Shown in pieces: positions 55,189-64,000 of a DNA stretch of 64,000 nt (positions within the stretch are counted from its first letter, which is position 1; each line of letters opens with the position of its first letter). Position numbers and translations under genes: made by a program. The notes under the pieces are model-generated. The model was not told the origin of the DNA. It worked only from the letters and a program-made list of their open reading frames with translations, and searched no databases. The DNA comes from Cherax quadricarinatus (lineage: Eukaryota; Arthropoda; Malacostraca; Decapoda; Parastacidae): the NCBI RefSeq assembly GCF_038502225.1, contig NC_091311.1, positions 32,186,216 through 32,250,215 on the forward strand, in the 5' to 3' direction.

Positions 55189-55345
55189 TCCCTCAAGGGA
55201 GGTTCCTTGATGCTGGTGAGGGGCTCTTGATCTAGGGAATTGGATCTGTGTTCCGGTTCCCTGAATTTAGCCTGAATGCCTTCCATCCCTCCCCCACATG
55301 GGCTGTATAATCGTACGGGTTTTGCTCTCCCCCATAATTATAATA
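55189..55345 (+). mobile_element. dispersed short repeat (family X), second layer of nest
   Basis: Begins tccctcaagggaggttcctt, then gatgctggtgaggggctctt, and reaches ctgtataatcgtacgggttt and ctctcccccataattataat. I recognise this as a short repeat common in decapod genomes; fragments also occur at 7967 and 60776. Its AT-rich tail (ataattataata) is interrupted by the CR1 element and resumes at 59746-59804 as three copies of a tagtataattataataatttcca-like unit. Confidence 0.6.
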
Positions 55346-55848
55346 CCTGGAGGTTACCTGGAAGTTATTCCGGGGATCAATGCCCAAGCGCCCCGGTCCA
55401 TGACCAGGCCTCCCGGTGGATCAGGGCCTGATCAACAAGGCTGTTACTGCTGGCCGCACGTAGTCCAACGTACGAATCAGAGTCCGGCTGATCCGGCACC
55501 GACTTTAGGTATCTGTCCAGCTCCCGCTTGAAGGTAGCCAGAGGCCTGTTGGTAATTCCCTTTATGCTTGGTGGGAGGCTGTTGAACAGTCTTGGGCCCC
55601 GGACACTTACGGTGTTTTCTCTTAGTGTACAAATAGCGCCCTACTTTTAATTGGGGGTATTTTGCATCTCCTGCCAGTCTTTTACTTTCATAGAGAGTGA
55701 TTTCTGTGTGCAGATTCGGGACCATTCCTTCCAGGATTTTCCAAGTGTAGATTATGATGTACTCGTTGGAATGCAGGAGAGAGAGATATAAGTCAAGTGC
55801 TTCCAAGCGTTCCCTGTAGTTAAGGTGCTTGACAGAACTTATACGTGC
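55346..55848 (-). pseudogene. CR1 C-terminal part and 3' end
   Basis: Continues from 57903 as R-I-S-S-VKHLNYRERLEALDLY, then IIYTWKILEGMVPNLHTEIT, a one-base shift near 55650, and a degenerate C-terminus before the 3' end. The terminal gtaacctccagg repeat lies next to the family X tail. Confidence 0.75.
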
Positions 55849-55880
55849 TGTTATGCAGGGTTCACCACAATCAGAGACTT

Positions 55881-55976
55881 ACGAGGTGGGCCTTGTTTCT
55901 CCAACCTCTTAATCTTGTGATTCATTATGTGAAGGGAGCGGAGAATGTGGTTGCTGATGCCTTGTCTCGTGTTTAA
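55881..55976 (+). pseudogene. Gypsy RNase H C-terminus
   Basis: Reads TRWALFLQPLNLVIHYVKGA then ENVVADALSRV and stops at 55974-55976. The NxVADALSR motif is the hallmark end of the Ty3/Gypsy RNase H domain, which removes template RNA during reverse transcription. Everything upstream is missing, so the fragment cannot function. A stop right after SRV is unusual, since integrase normally follows in the same frame; the element may be decayed or rearranged. Confidence 0.8.
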
Positions 55977-57175
55977 AGTGCACAATGTAGTGTATAGATC
56001 ACTTATCTATTCTTATTTTGCAGTGGTTTGCAGTAGACGAGTAGATGGAACCCTGGACCACCCAAAGGAGAAGGGCAGGTTGAGCTGGAGCTGGAGGTAT
56101 CAGGATTCCCTAGTGTGTGTGTATTTAGGGGGGTAGTCACATCAAGGGCCATGCCTAGGTAAGGTATGCTACGTTTTTTAGGTGTTGGCTGGAATGCCTC
56201 GCCTCTATTTTATGTTGGTATAGGGACTGTTGGACCTAACGTTTTAGTGAATGTGGGGCTGGCGGTGATGCCCTCCACTGTTTGGGTCATGTCTTTTGAT
56301 CCGAGGTGTTTTGGTTCTCCAGGACTCTTTTTCAATTTTTCCTTTTTGGATCACCGCTGGGGTGACTCCAGGGTCCTTGGAATGACATGTAGGTGTCGGC
56401 CTGGGAGGTCCACCTTTTGGGGGTCTTCAGTGATGACTCCAGGGTTTTACGGCCACAGTCTCACCAACAAGATTTATGTGCCTATCCACCAGTTGTTTTT
56501 GGGGGCCTGATATTTTCCCCTCTCCTGTGCTCTCCTGATTCTCGCAGAGGTGTGTCATGGGGAACCAGTTTTGTTTACTAAAGATTGCTGTGAGATGGGA
56601 GTGATAATGTGATGTTGTTTTCTCAGTAGAATTTAACATGTAACATCTGTTTTTCTTTTCTTTCAACTCCTGGAAAATGTACTTACTGTTTAAAAGTTTT
56701 TTTTGGTGGCACCTACAGTTTGGTCTGCCTTGCAACATACTGAACTTTGGTGTTACTTCATAAAACGGCATTCCTCAGGGGCACTTTTGTACAAAGTTAA
56801 CTTGGTCGTTTATAAGTTTGCTTGATGTAATTTAGGTGAAATGCATCAACGCCAGCGCCTGGCCAGCGCTGTGTTGTAATGGTGCCTTTTCCTAAAACAG
56901 CTGTCTAAGAGTGTGACTGTGAGCTCGTTGGGCATAGAACTTGATCACTTTTATGTTCGGCGAGTTTCATATGTCTGCAATCTAGTACCTCAGTTTAATA
57001 TTGCATATTTGTAGTACCAAAAGACCGTGATTGTATGGTGGTCATTCCCCAGTTATCATTTTGCCCATTGCCTCAGACCTTAATGTGGGGCATATTTTCT
57101 TTTTTTTTCTTTTTGCCTAGCAGTGTCCGTAGGGACCCTGCTAGCAGAGTGAGACCTATGGTCTGGGGGTGGGGG
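55977..57175 (+). other. Gypsy internal region, no recognised gene
   Basis: 1.2 kb between RNase H and the 3' LTR. A 114-codon plus-strand frame (56166-56510) lacks recognisable integrase or envelope motifs. It ends with the polypurine tract at 57161-57175. Confidence 0.5.
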
Positions 57176-57902
57176 TGTTATGCAGGGTTCTGCATGACAT
57201 CGTAATGTACATATAGTGGAGAAGTGTGCCATAATAGTATGAATATTATAGTTGTAAAGAATAATTTTATAATTGATAATGTGCATTTGGGGGTACTGTA
57301 AAGTACTCTAACTGTAATTATAAAGAAATTCTGTTAATGATTTATTTTCCAAGGATGTTTTGGTATGCAGAGTAAGCGTGGTTTGGGGGAGTCACGTGAC
57401 GTTAGCATGGTGTGTAGAGGCTGGCGTCGGAGATGCTGTGTATTTAAGATAAGTTTGTAGTTGTGCACTCATTTTGTTTATCCAACTCAAGCCATAGGCT
57501 CTCATATGGCTTACCTGTATGTTCACCCAGGCTCAGCCATGGTCAGGGTGCTGTGGGAGGAGTGAGGAAATAAGAAATGAGGTTGGGAGTAGAGTGGGCC
57601 TGGCGCTGACGAAGCATAGTGGTTATGGCCAACTGTTGCTTGTGTACCCTCATTTGGGCGTTTAGGATTAAGGTTTTTCTGTTATGTTATGTTATGGTGT
57701 CTAAATAGATATATTTTCCTAATTGGGATTTTTGCCTAACCCTCTGTTACCCAACCCCTTTAAGTACACATACCAGTTTAGCGCTTTCTGTTTTGACTGG
57801 GATAGCCCTGGGTGGCCTGTTTGGGCTTGAGATGTGAGTAACTTTTACCTTTGCCCTTAGATCAGGCTCAAGCCCCCAGCTATCTCACATTTTTGCATAA
57901 CA
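57176..57902 (+). repeat. Gypsy 3' long terminal repeat, 727 bp
   Basis: Begins TGTTATGCAGGGTTCTGCA and ends GCATAACA. The first 15 bases equal the start of the element at 55849. The preceding purine run primes plus-strand synthesis in this class. The LTR would carry promoter and polyadenylation signals; none is assigned by eye. Confidence 0.8.
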
Positions 57903-58660
57903 CGTGCAGTAAAGGATCTCTGTACACTCTCTAGATCTGCAATTTCACCTGCTTTGAATGGAGATGTTAATGTACAGCAGTATTCCAGCCTAGAGAGAAC
58001 AAATAATTTGAAAAGGATCATCACTGGCTTGGCATCTCTCGTTCTGAACGTTCTCATTATCCATCCTATCATTTTCTTTGCACTTGTGATCGTGGCACTG
58101 TTGTGATCCTTGAAAGTGAGATCCTCAGACATTACTACTCCCAGGCCCCTTACATTATTTTTCCGCTCTATTGTATGGCCAGAGTTTGTAGTATACTCTG
58201 TTCTAGTTATTATATCCTCCAGTTTTCCATAACGGAGTAATTGGAATTTGTCCTCATTGAACATCATATTGTTTTCCGTTGCCCACTGGAAAACTTTGTT
58301 TATATCTTCTTGGAGGTTAACTGTGTCCTCAGCAGATGACATCCTCATGCAGATCCTAGTATCATCCACAAAGGATGATACGGTGCTGTGGTGTATATCT
58401 CTGTCTATGTCTGATATGAGGATGAAGAATAAGATGGGGGCGAGTACTGTGCCTTGTGGAACAGAGCTCTTCACTATGGCAGCCTCCGATTTAACTCTGT
58501 TGACCACTACTCTTTGTGTTCGATTTGTTAGGAAGTTGAAGATCCATCTCCCCACTTTCCCAGTTATTCCTTTAGCACGTATTTTATGGGCTATTACACC
58601 ATGATCGCATTTGTCAAACGCTTTTGCAAAGTCTGTGTATATTACATCTGCATTCTGATT
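57903..58660 (-). pseudogene. CR1 reverse-transcriptase palm, interrupted
   Basis: Continues after one stop with motif A as YTDFAKAFDKCDHGVIAHKI (about 58640-58580). Then GRWIFNFLTNRTQRVVVNRV, motif B SVPQGTVLAPILFFILISDI, motif C SSFVDDTRICMRM (VDD, catalytic Asp pair present), WATENNMMFNEDKFQLLRYG, and SRLEYCCTLTSPFKAGEIAD. The frame ends at the Gypsy junction at 57903, where the predicted protein acquires a foreign tail. It is nearly identical over its C-terminal part to the copy at 50377-51183. Confidence 0.8.
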
Positions 58661-59745
58661 TTATTCCAGTGCATCCAAGGCCATATCATAGCGATCCAGT
58701 AGTTGTGAGAGGCAGGAGCGACCTGCCCTGAACCCATGTTGCCCTGGATTGTGCAGATTTTGGGAATCCAGGTGATTTGCAATCCTGCTTCTTAGCACTC
58801 TTTCAAAGATTTTTATGACGTGGGACGTCAGAGCTATTGGTCTATAGTTCTTAGCTAATGCTTTGCTGCCACCTTTGTGGAGTGGGGCTATATCCGTTGT
58901 TTTAAGTGACCGTGGAATTTCACCCATGTCCAAGTTCCTCCCCCCCATAGTGTACTTAGGGCACACGAGAAGGATTTTTTGCAGTTCTTAATGAATACAG
59001 AGTTCCACGAGTCTGGGCCCGGGGATGAGCGCATGGGCATGTTGTCAATGGCTTTATCGGAGTTACGGTAATGTCGGAAATCTGGTATACATTTATGGAG
59101 TTTTGAGGCTCATTCATGAAGAAATCATTTGGGTCGTCGATCCTCAGACCGATTAGTGGCTCACTAAACACAGAGTCGTACTGGGATTTCAGTATTTCAC
59201 TCATTTCCTTGTTGTCATCTGTGTAAGTCCCATCCTGTCTGAGTAAGGGCCCGATACTAGATGTGGTATTTGCCTTGTTTTTGGCATATGAAAAGAAATA
59301 TTTCGAATTTCTTTCAATTTCACTAATAGCTTTAAGCTCCTCCTGTCTCTCCTGGTTCCTGTAAGAGTCATTTAACTTACGTTCGATAGTTTCCACTTCC
59401 CTGGTCAGCGCCGCCTTTCGTGTATCAGATATTCTAGCACTCCTGAGGAGCTCAGTGACTCTTCGTCGTCTTCTGTAGAGGGAGCGTCTTTCTCTCTCCA
59501 GTTTACTCCTGCTCTTCTTCTTTCTTAGGGGAATATGCCTAGAACATGCTTCAGCTTCTAGGAAGTTGATCCTTTCAAGGCACTGGTTTGGATACATGTC
59601 ATTTAAGATATCTTCCCAACATGTTTCATTTAAGACATGGTTTACCTGGTCCCAGTTGATGTTCTTGTTGAAGTTGTACTTTGCGAAGACACCTTCACAG
59701 GTACATGCATTCTGCTGATCAGGACCCCTATGTATGTATAATAGT
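58661..59745 (-). pseudogene. CR1 linker and reverse-transcriptase fingers, broken
   Basis: Linker: WDQVNHVLNETCWEDILNDM, RERRSLYRRRRRVTELLRSA, SEIERNSKYFFSYAKNKANT and LLRQDGTYTDDNKEMSEILK (about 59680-59215). The frame then changes near 59020-58966. RT blocks follow: MGEIPRSLKTTDIAPLHKGG, NYRPIALTSHVIKIFERVLR and GQHGFRAGRSCLSQLLDRYD, ending in a stop at 58661. An apparent loss of sequence between the two parts removes the fragment before P-x-S-L-K. The endonuclease is absent (5' truncation). Confidence 0.75.
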
Positions 59746-59804
59746 ATAATTATAATAATTTCCATAGTATAATTATAATAATTTCCATAGTATAATTATA
59801 ATAA

Positions 59805-59905
59805 TTTCCATTTATACACCTCAATCATATCTCCCCTAATTCTACGTCTTTCTAGAGAGTGCAGATTCAGGGCCCTCAGTCTATCCTCATAGGGATGATA
59901 TGTAT
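59805..59905 (-). mobile_element. L2-like LINE, continuation beyond nested insertions
   Basis: Minus strand: YHPYEDRLRALNLHSLERRR then RIRGDMIEVYKW, which continues directly into YKWKTGINKG at 55188. The 12 bases TTTCCATTTATA occur at both junctions (55177-55188 and 59805-59816), a target-site duplication for the inserted family X repeat. The 5' side is truncated near 59905. Confidence 0.75.
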
Positions 59906-59940
59906 TATGTCATGGAACCACAACGAAAGAACCGAAAAGA

Positions 59941-59995
59941 CTTAATTTTAAAATGAGTTGTTGCTAATTGACCAATTTTACCTATTCAGCACCAC
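59941..59995. mobile_element. MITE-like fragment (terminal part)
   Basis: cttaattttaaaatgagttg, ttgctaattgaccaatttta and cctattcagcaccac match the last 55 bases of the MITE at 34249. The rest is absent, and the sequence runs into (CA)n/(TA)n. Confidence 0.75.
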
Positions 59996-60775
<780 letters not shown>

Positions 60776-60850
60776 TATTTAGTGGGAAGCGCTAAACCGG
60801 TAGGGGTTACACAGCGCCTGGGAAACAGGTTCGATCCAAGGAAGGGAAGG
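60776..60850 (-). mobile_element. family X fragment
   Basis: tttagtgggaagcgctaaac, then ggtaggggttacacagcgcc, matching the reverse-complement of the right part of 55189-55345 and preceded by its TTA-rich tail. Confidence 0.55.
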
Positions 60851-60953
60851 ACAAAACCATTGCCATGAAAACTTATGATTATATCAAATGTATACAGTAC
60901 CTACAAATAGATTAATGAGACACAGTTGCAACATTGGTGTGTCTTTATTTAAA

Positions 60954-61015
60954 AGACGTTTCGCCCACCCGTGGCTTTATTTAAGAGACGTTTCGCCCGC
61001 CAATGGCTTTATGAA
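60954..61015 (-). repeat. tandem pair of cgaaacgtc hairpin motifs
   Basis: On the minus strand two copies, about 38 bases apart, of a stem (ggc/gcc-type arms) followed by GGGCGAAACGTC and preceded by ATAAAGCC. They resemble the hammerhead-like motifs discussed in findings. Confidence 0.6.
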
Positions 61016-61127
61016 ATTTAATGAAGGCCACTATAACAAATTCTTACATTATTTCAAATATTTTTTTTTACACCTGTCGACTTTGTTTTTTTCATCTGCA
61101 CCCCAGCTGTCAGCGCTGTCTTTATTA

Positions 61128-61890
61128 CTGTGGTATGTACTGCTGCTCTGTCGTGGTCAGTAGTACTGGTAGATACTGCTGCTCTGTCGTGGTCAGTAGT
61201 ACTGGTAGATACTGCTGCTCTGTAGTGGTCAGTAGTACTGGTAGGTACTGTTTCTCTGTCTTGGTCAGTAGTACTGGTTAGGTACTGCTGCTCTGTCGTG
61301 GTCAGTAGTACTGGTAGGTACTGTTTCTCTGTCTTGGTCAGTAGTACTGGTAGATACTGCTGCTCTGTCATGGTCAGTAGTACTGGTAGATACTGCTGCT
61401 CTGTCGTGGTCAGTAGTACTGGTAGATACTGCTGCTCTGTCGTGGTCAGTAGTACTGGTTAGGTACTGCTGCTCTGTCTTGGTCAGTAGTACTGGTAGAT
61501 ACTGCTGCTCTGTCGTGGTCAGTAGTACTGGTTAGGTACTGCTGCTCTGTCGTGGTCAGTAGTACTGGTAGGTACTGTTTCTCTGTCTTGGTCAGTAGTA
61601 CTGGTTAGGTACTGCTGCTCTGTCGTGGTCAATAGTACTGGTAGGTACTGCTGCTCTGTCTCGGTCAGTAGTACTGGTAGGTACTGTTTCTCTGTCTTGG
61701 TCAGTAGTACTGGTTAGGTACTGCTGCTCTGTCTTGGTCAGTAGTACTGGTTAGGTACTGCTGCTCTGTCTTGGTCAGTAGTACTGGTAGGTACTGCAGC
61801 TCTGTCTTGGTCAGTAGTACTGGTAGGTACTGCAGCTGTGTCCAGGTTAGTAGTACTTGTACGTACTGCATCTCTGCCTTGTTTAGTGGT
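61128..61890. repeat. 36-bp minisatellite, about 21 copies
   Basis: Units of 36-37 bp: tactgctgctctgtcgtggt then cagtagtactggtaga. Variants: tgtttctctg for tgctgctctg, gttaggtac for gtagatac, and cttggtc for cgtggtc. Diverged units at the right end. The core contains agtact. Confidence 0.96.
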
Positions 61891-63013
61891 ACTGGTAGAC
61901 GCTGCAGCTCTGCGTTGCTTGACATTATCTTCCACCAGTCTGGTTCAGCATACCTCGTAGCTTCACTGATGCCATTGTCATCTTCACTTCGCTACGGTGA
62001 TTGCGTGTTTTCCCAACGTCAATTCTGAACGCTCCGTGAAAACTTACGAATATTATACTTTATTTATTCTAATTAAGGCTGACTTAGGCTGTTGAGGTAC
62101 AGTGGGTTACATAATCCCACTCCAAAAAAATTGTGTATTTAATCACAAAAAAATTAAAATTAAAGAAAAATTGTGTTCACACTTCTAGGAAGGAGGTGGC
62201 TGTGATGCCTGAAGAAATGATCAAATCTGCACTCTTATCACATGACGTACAAGAATGGGTTGCATCAGTACCACTAGCGCTGTTGAGGAGACGAAACACA
62301 TTGCAGAGCACGGGTTTACTGGCTAACCTTTTGTCCTGTGTGAAATCTCACCAGATTATGATTTGATGCAGCTCTACAAAGCTTGTAACCTTGTCCCAAT
62401 AAAGGCATCTTCTGCACCCTGTTTCTTTTTTCTACTTTGCTGTCGGTAGAACGCCATTAAGATTCACCACTGGCATCGCTGATACTATTAGTGCCACAAC
62501 ACTCACCAGCAGTCAAGACACGCGCGGATGACGTCAATTAGAAAGATTGTTCATTCCATAATAGCCTAACAGTGCCGGGTATGACAGGACTTATCGCCTA
62601 TCATAAAATGATTTACACACGCTCATGCACACACGCATGCACACATGTAGGCACTCACACTCACACACGCATGCTTGCTATCAGACGCACACACTCATCA
62701 CGCACATGCATTCATAATGCGAAGAGATAGTGAGCCCGGCTTCGTCCATTGAAGAGTCGGGGCCAAGAGCAGTGACTCAACACCCGCAACCACAAAAAGG
62801 CGAGTACCAACAGGTTATCACCAATAGGCTAGTCACAATAAATGAGCACCAATACGTTCCAATAGGTGAGTACTAATAGGTAGTGTCAATAGGTAAGTAG
62901 CTATATCTTGAAGTTTTTGAGTGACTTGTGATGACTTTAGAGGGACTCATAATCCCTTTAGTATGGAAGCCAAAACTTACAAACCCTTAGAGAAAGCAGA
63001 GTCAATGATACGG
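61891..63013. other. unannotated stretch
   Basis: Low-complexity CACACG/CATGCA-rich patch at 62618-62715 and a short degenerate run of caataggtgagt-like motifs at 62818-62895. No gene recognised. Confidence 0.4.
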
Positions 63014-63385
63014 TCATACCATATTCTGGTCTTGTACTGATGTTAGAGCTGAAATTTTGACAATACGGGGGCAGAAGACCTCAACTATCTTATTGGCAAT
63101 AGGAGCAGACTTGAGAACATTGGAGATGGGCTTGATCCCATCATCAGAAGATAGCATAGTGATTACCTTTCTATCTTCCAACTGCAAAGCCATGACTCCA
63201 TCCATTAGTTTAGCAGTAGCTCACCATTGTCCCAGTAATCATTGACTGCTGGAGCCTGCATAATCCCCATTAATTACAAGATGCCAATGAATAAGATCTC
63301 CTCGTGACCATTTATAGAAATTCTGTAGATGCATCTCCTCGGCGTGTACAAGGTTGGTGTGGAGCACATTATAAGATCCACTGTT
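63014..63385 (-). pseudogene. piggyBac-like transposase, internally deleted
   Basis: The minus strand shows two separated blocks of the family now adjacent: an N-terminal-side block reading EILFIGIL, stop, LMGIMQAPAVNDYWDNGELL (compare the FxGxLxxMGxxxxPxxxDYW pattern of piggyBac transposases), then after stops the distal block DGVMALQLEDRKVITMLSSD and VEVFCPRIVKI, which matches the VxxxKWxDKRxVxxLSS...CPxxVxxY region. In intact transposases these are separated by about 250 residues including catalytic Asp residues, so the catalytic core is deleted. No terminal repeats or TTAA sites were identified. Call from motif memory. Confidence 0.6.
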
Positions 63386-63402
63386 TCTATGGTGTTCAGT
63401 GG

Positions 63403-63543
63403 TGGTAGTGGTGATGTTGGTGATGTTGGTGTTGGTGGTGGTAGTGGTGGTGGTAGTGGTAGTGGTGGTGGTGATGGTGTTGGTGGTGATGGTGGTGGTG
63501 GTGGTGGTGGTGCTGGTGCTGGTGGTGGTGGTGGTGGTGCTGG

Positions 63544-63574
<31 letters not shown>

Positions 63575-63686
63575 GGTGGTGGTGGTGGTGGTGGTGGTGG
63601 TGGTGGTGTTGGTGGTGATGGTGGTGGTGGTGGTGGTGGTGCTGGTGCTGGTGGTGCTGGTGGTGCTGGTGGTGCTGGTGGTGGTA
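63403..63686. repeat. (GGT)n trinucleotide repeat
   Basis: About 95 near-perfect GGT/GCT/GAT triplets. Open frames (poly-Gly/Ala, poly-Val, poly-Thr) are artefacts. The G-rich plus strand has regular GG doublets. Confidence 0.95.
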
Positions 63687-64000
63687 GATCTTAATTTACA
63701 CTTCTTCAATTTATCTTCGAACGTTTAAGTGGTGTATTTAAATTCCCATCGTCTTACAGGTTTCAGGTGTTTTTACTCTACGTTAACCTGAGACACAAAA
63801 AGAAAAGTTGAGAAAAAGTGGCAGTGAATTTGAAACAAAATAATACTGAATGTGAAAGAACTTGAAGAGAGGATTAACTGTAAAAACATTTATAAGAAAA
63901 CAGATCAAAATTTAAAAATCTATCATTTTAAGGTCTTCCATTTAATAATTTGAAACCCGGAACATAAATAAATAAGATATTTGAACGCATTTTCTATTCT
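63687..64000. other. unannotated AT-rich end of the window
   Basis: No recognisable feature. Confidence 0.4.

Larger units (their letters stand above)
55849..57902 (+). mobile_element. Ty3/Gypsy retrotransposon, 5'-deleted, innermost layer
   Basis: Starts TGTTATGCAGGGTTC and ends TTTTTGCATAACA, with short inverted ends TGTTATGC/GCATAACA and perfect 5-base target duplications CGTGC (55844-55848 and 57903-57907). Only the first 15 bases of the 5' LTR remain. The sequence then jumps to the end of an RNase H domain, so most of the LTR, gag, protease and reverse transcriptase are deleted. A polypurine tract (ggtctgggggtggggg) precedes a full-length 3' LTR. No integrase was recognised in the 1.2 kb between. 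Confidence 0.85.
55346..59745 (-). mobile_element. CR1-like LINE, third layer, split by a Gypsy element
   Basis: A reverse-strand CR1-like LINE in two parts, 57903-59745 and 55346-55848. It begins in the linker after the (lost) endonuclease and runs through the reverse transcriptase and C-terminal domain to the 3' terminus gtaacctccagg. The 12-mer ATAATTATAATA flanks it (55334-55345 and 59746-59757), though that sequence is itself repeated. Removing the inner Gypsy element and one copy of its CGTGC duplication restores the reading frame across the break. Confidence 0.85.

Noticed and set aside
56166..56510. Envelope-like or integrase gene in the Gypsy element
   Set aside because: The 114-codon frame shows no HHCC, DDE or membrane-fusion motifs that I can identify.
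63239..63728. Poly-Gly, poly-Thr and poly-Val proteins at the end of the window
   Set aside because: They are translations of (GGT)n in different frames.

Overview
The window is a stretch of gene-poor, repeat-dominated animal chromosome, with no bacterial features. The repeat set points to a decapod crustacean, probably a crayfish or lobster: a tRNA-derived SINE whose 3' half is recognised from decapods, a CR1-like LINE with the 3' end used in decapods, RTE-type LINEs with (TA)n tails, very long (TA)n, (CA)n and (GT)n tracts, and several kilobases of minisatellite DNA. I recognise these families by eye. The species is not fixed by the sequence. I found no convincing host gene. Every protein-like signal I could identify belongs to a mobile element, and nearly all long open frames are by-products of tandem repeats whose unit length is a multiple of three.

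Layout. 1-5 kb: trinucleotide repeat, a 30-bp minisatellite, two head-to-head SINE pairs, a decayed C-terminal piece of a retroelement protein, a 100-N assembly gap and a 5' piece of an RTE LINE. 5-8.9 kb: 32-bp and 31-bp minisatellites. 9-12.7 kb: a reverse-strand Jockey-like LINE with zinc-knuckle ORF1, endonuclease and truncated reverse transcriptase. 14-28 kb: three giant minisatellites (33-, 39- and 27-bp units) almost end to end, about 14 kb. 28-34.2 kb: a Mutator-like transposase pseudogene, then two same-direction RTE LINEs, the first split by another LINE tail. 34.2-44.5 kb: a TA-flanked MITE, a threonine-rich repeat region split by a CR1 fragment, a near-perfect 161-bp hairpin, SINEs and microsatellites. 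44.5-48.5 kb: a third long RTE copy, a second MITE and a SINE. 48.5-51.6 kb: three minisatellites, one split by a CR1 insertion. 52-54.7 kb: an apparent old diverged repeat with a SINE inside it. 54.7-59.9 kb: a four-level nested insertion (L2-like LINE, then a short repeat, then CR1, then a Ty3/Gypsy element), each step supported by a target-site duplication or by a restored reading frame. 60-64 kb: (TA)n, a 36-bp minisatellite, a decayed piggyBac-like transposase and a (GGT)n tract.

The parts do not form a pathway. The region reads as heterochromatin-like DNA in which tandem arrays expand and mobile elements insert into one another. The points most worth a second look are the 14-kb array block, the nested insertion at 55-60 kb, the hairpin at 39.5 kb with its hammerhead-like core motifs, and the TA-embedded MITE.
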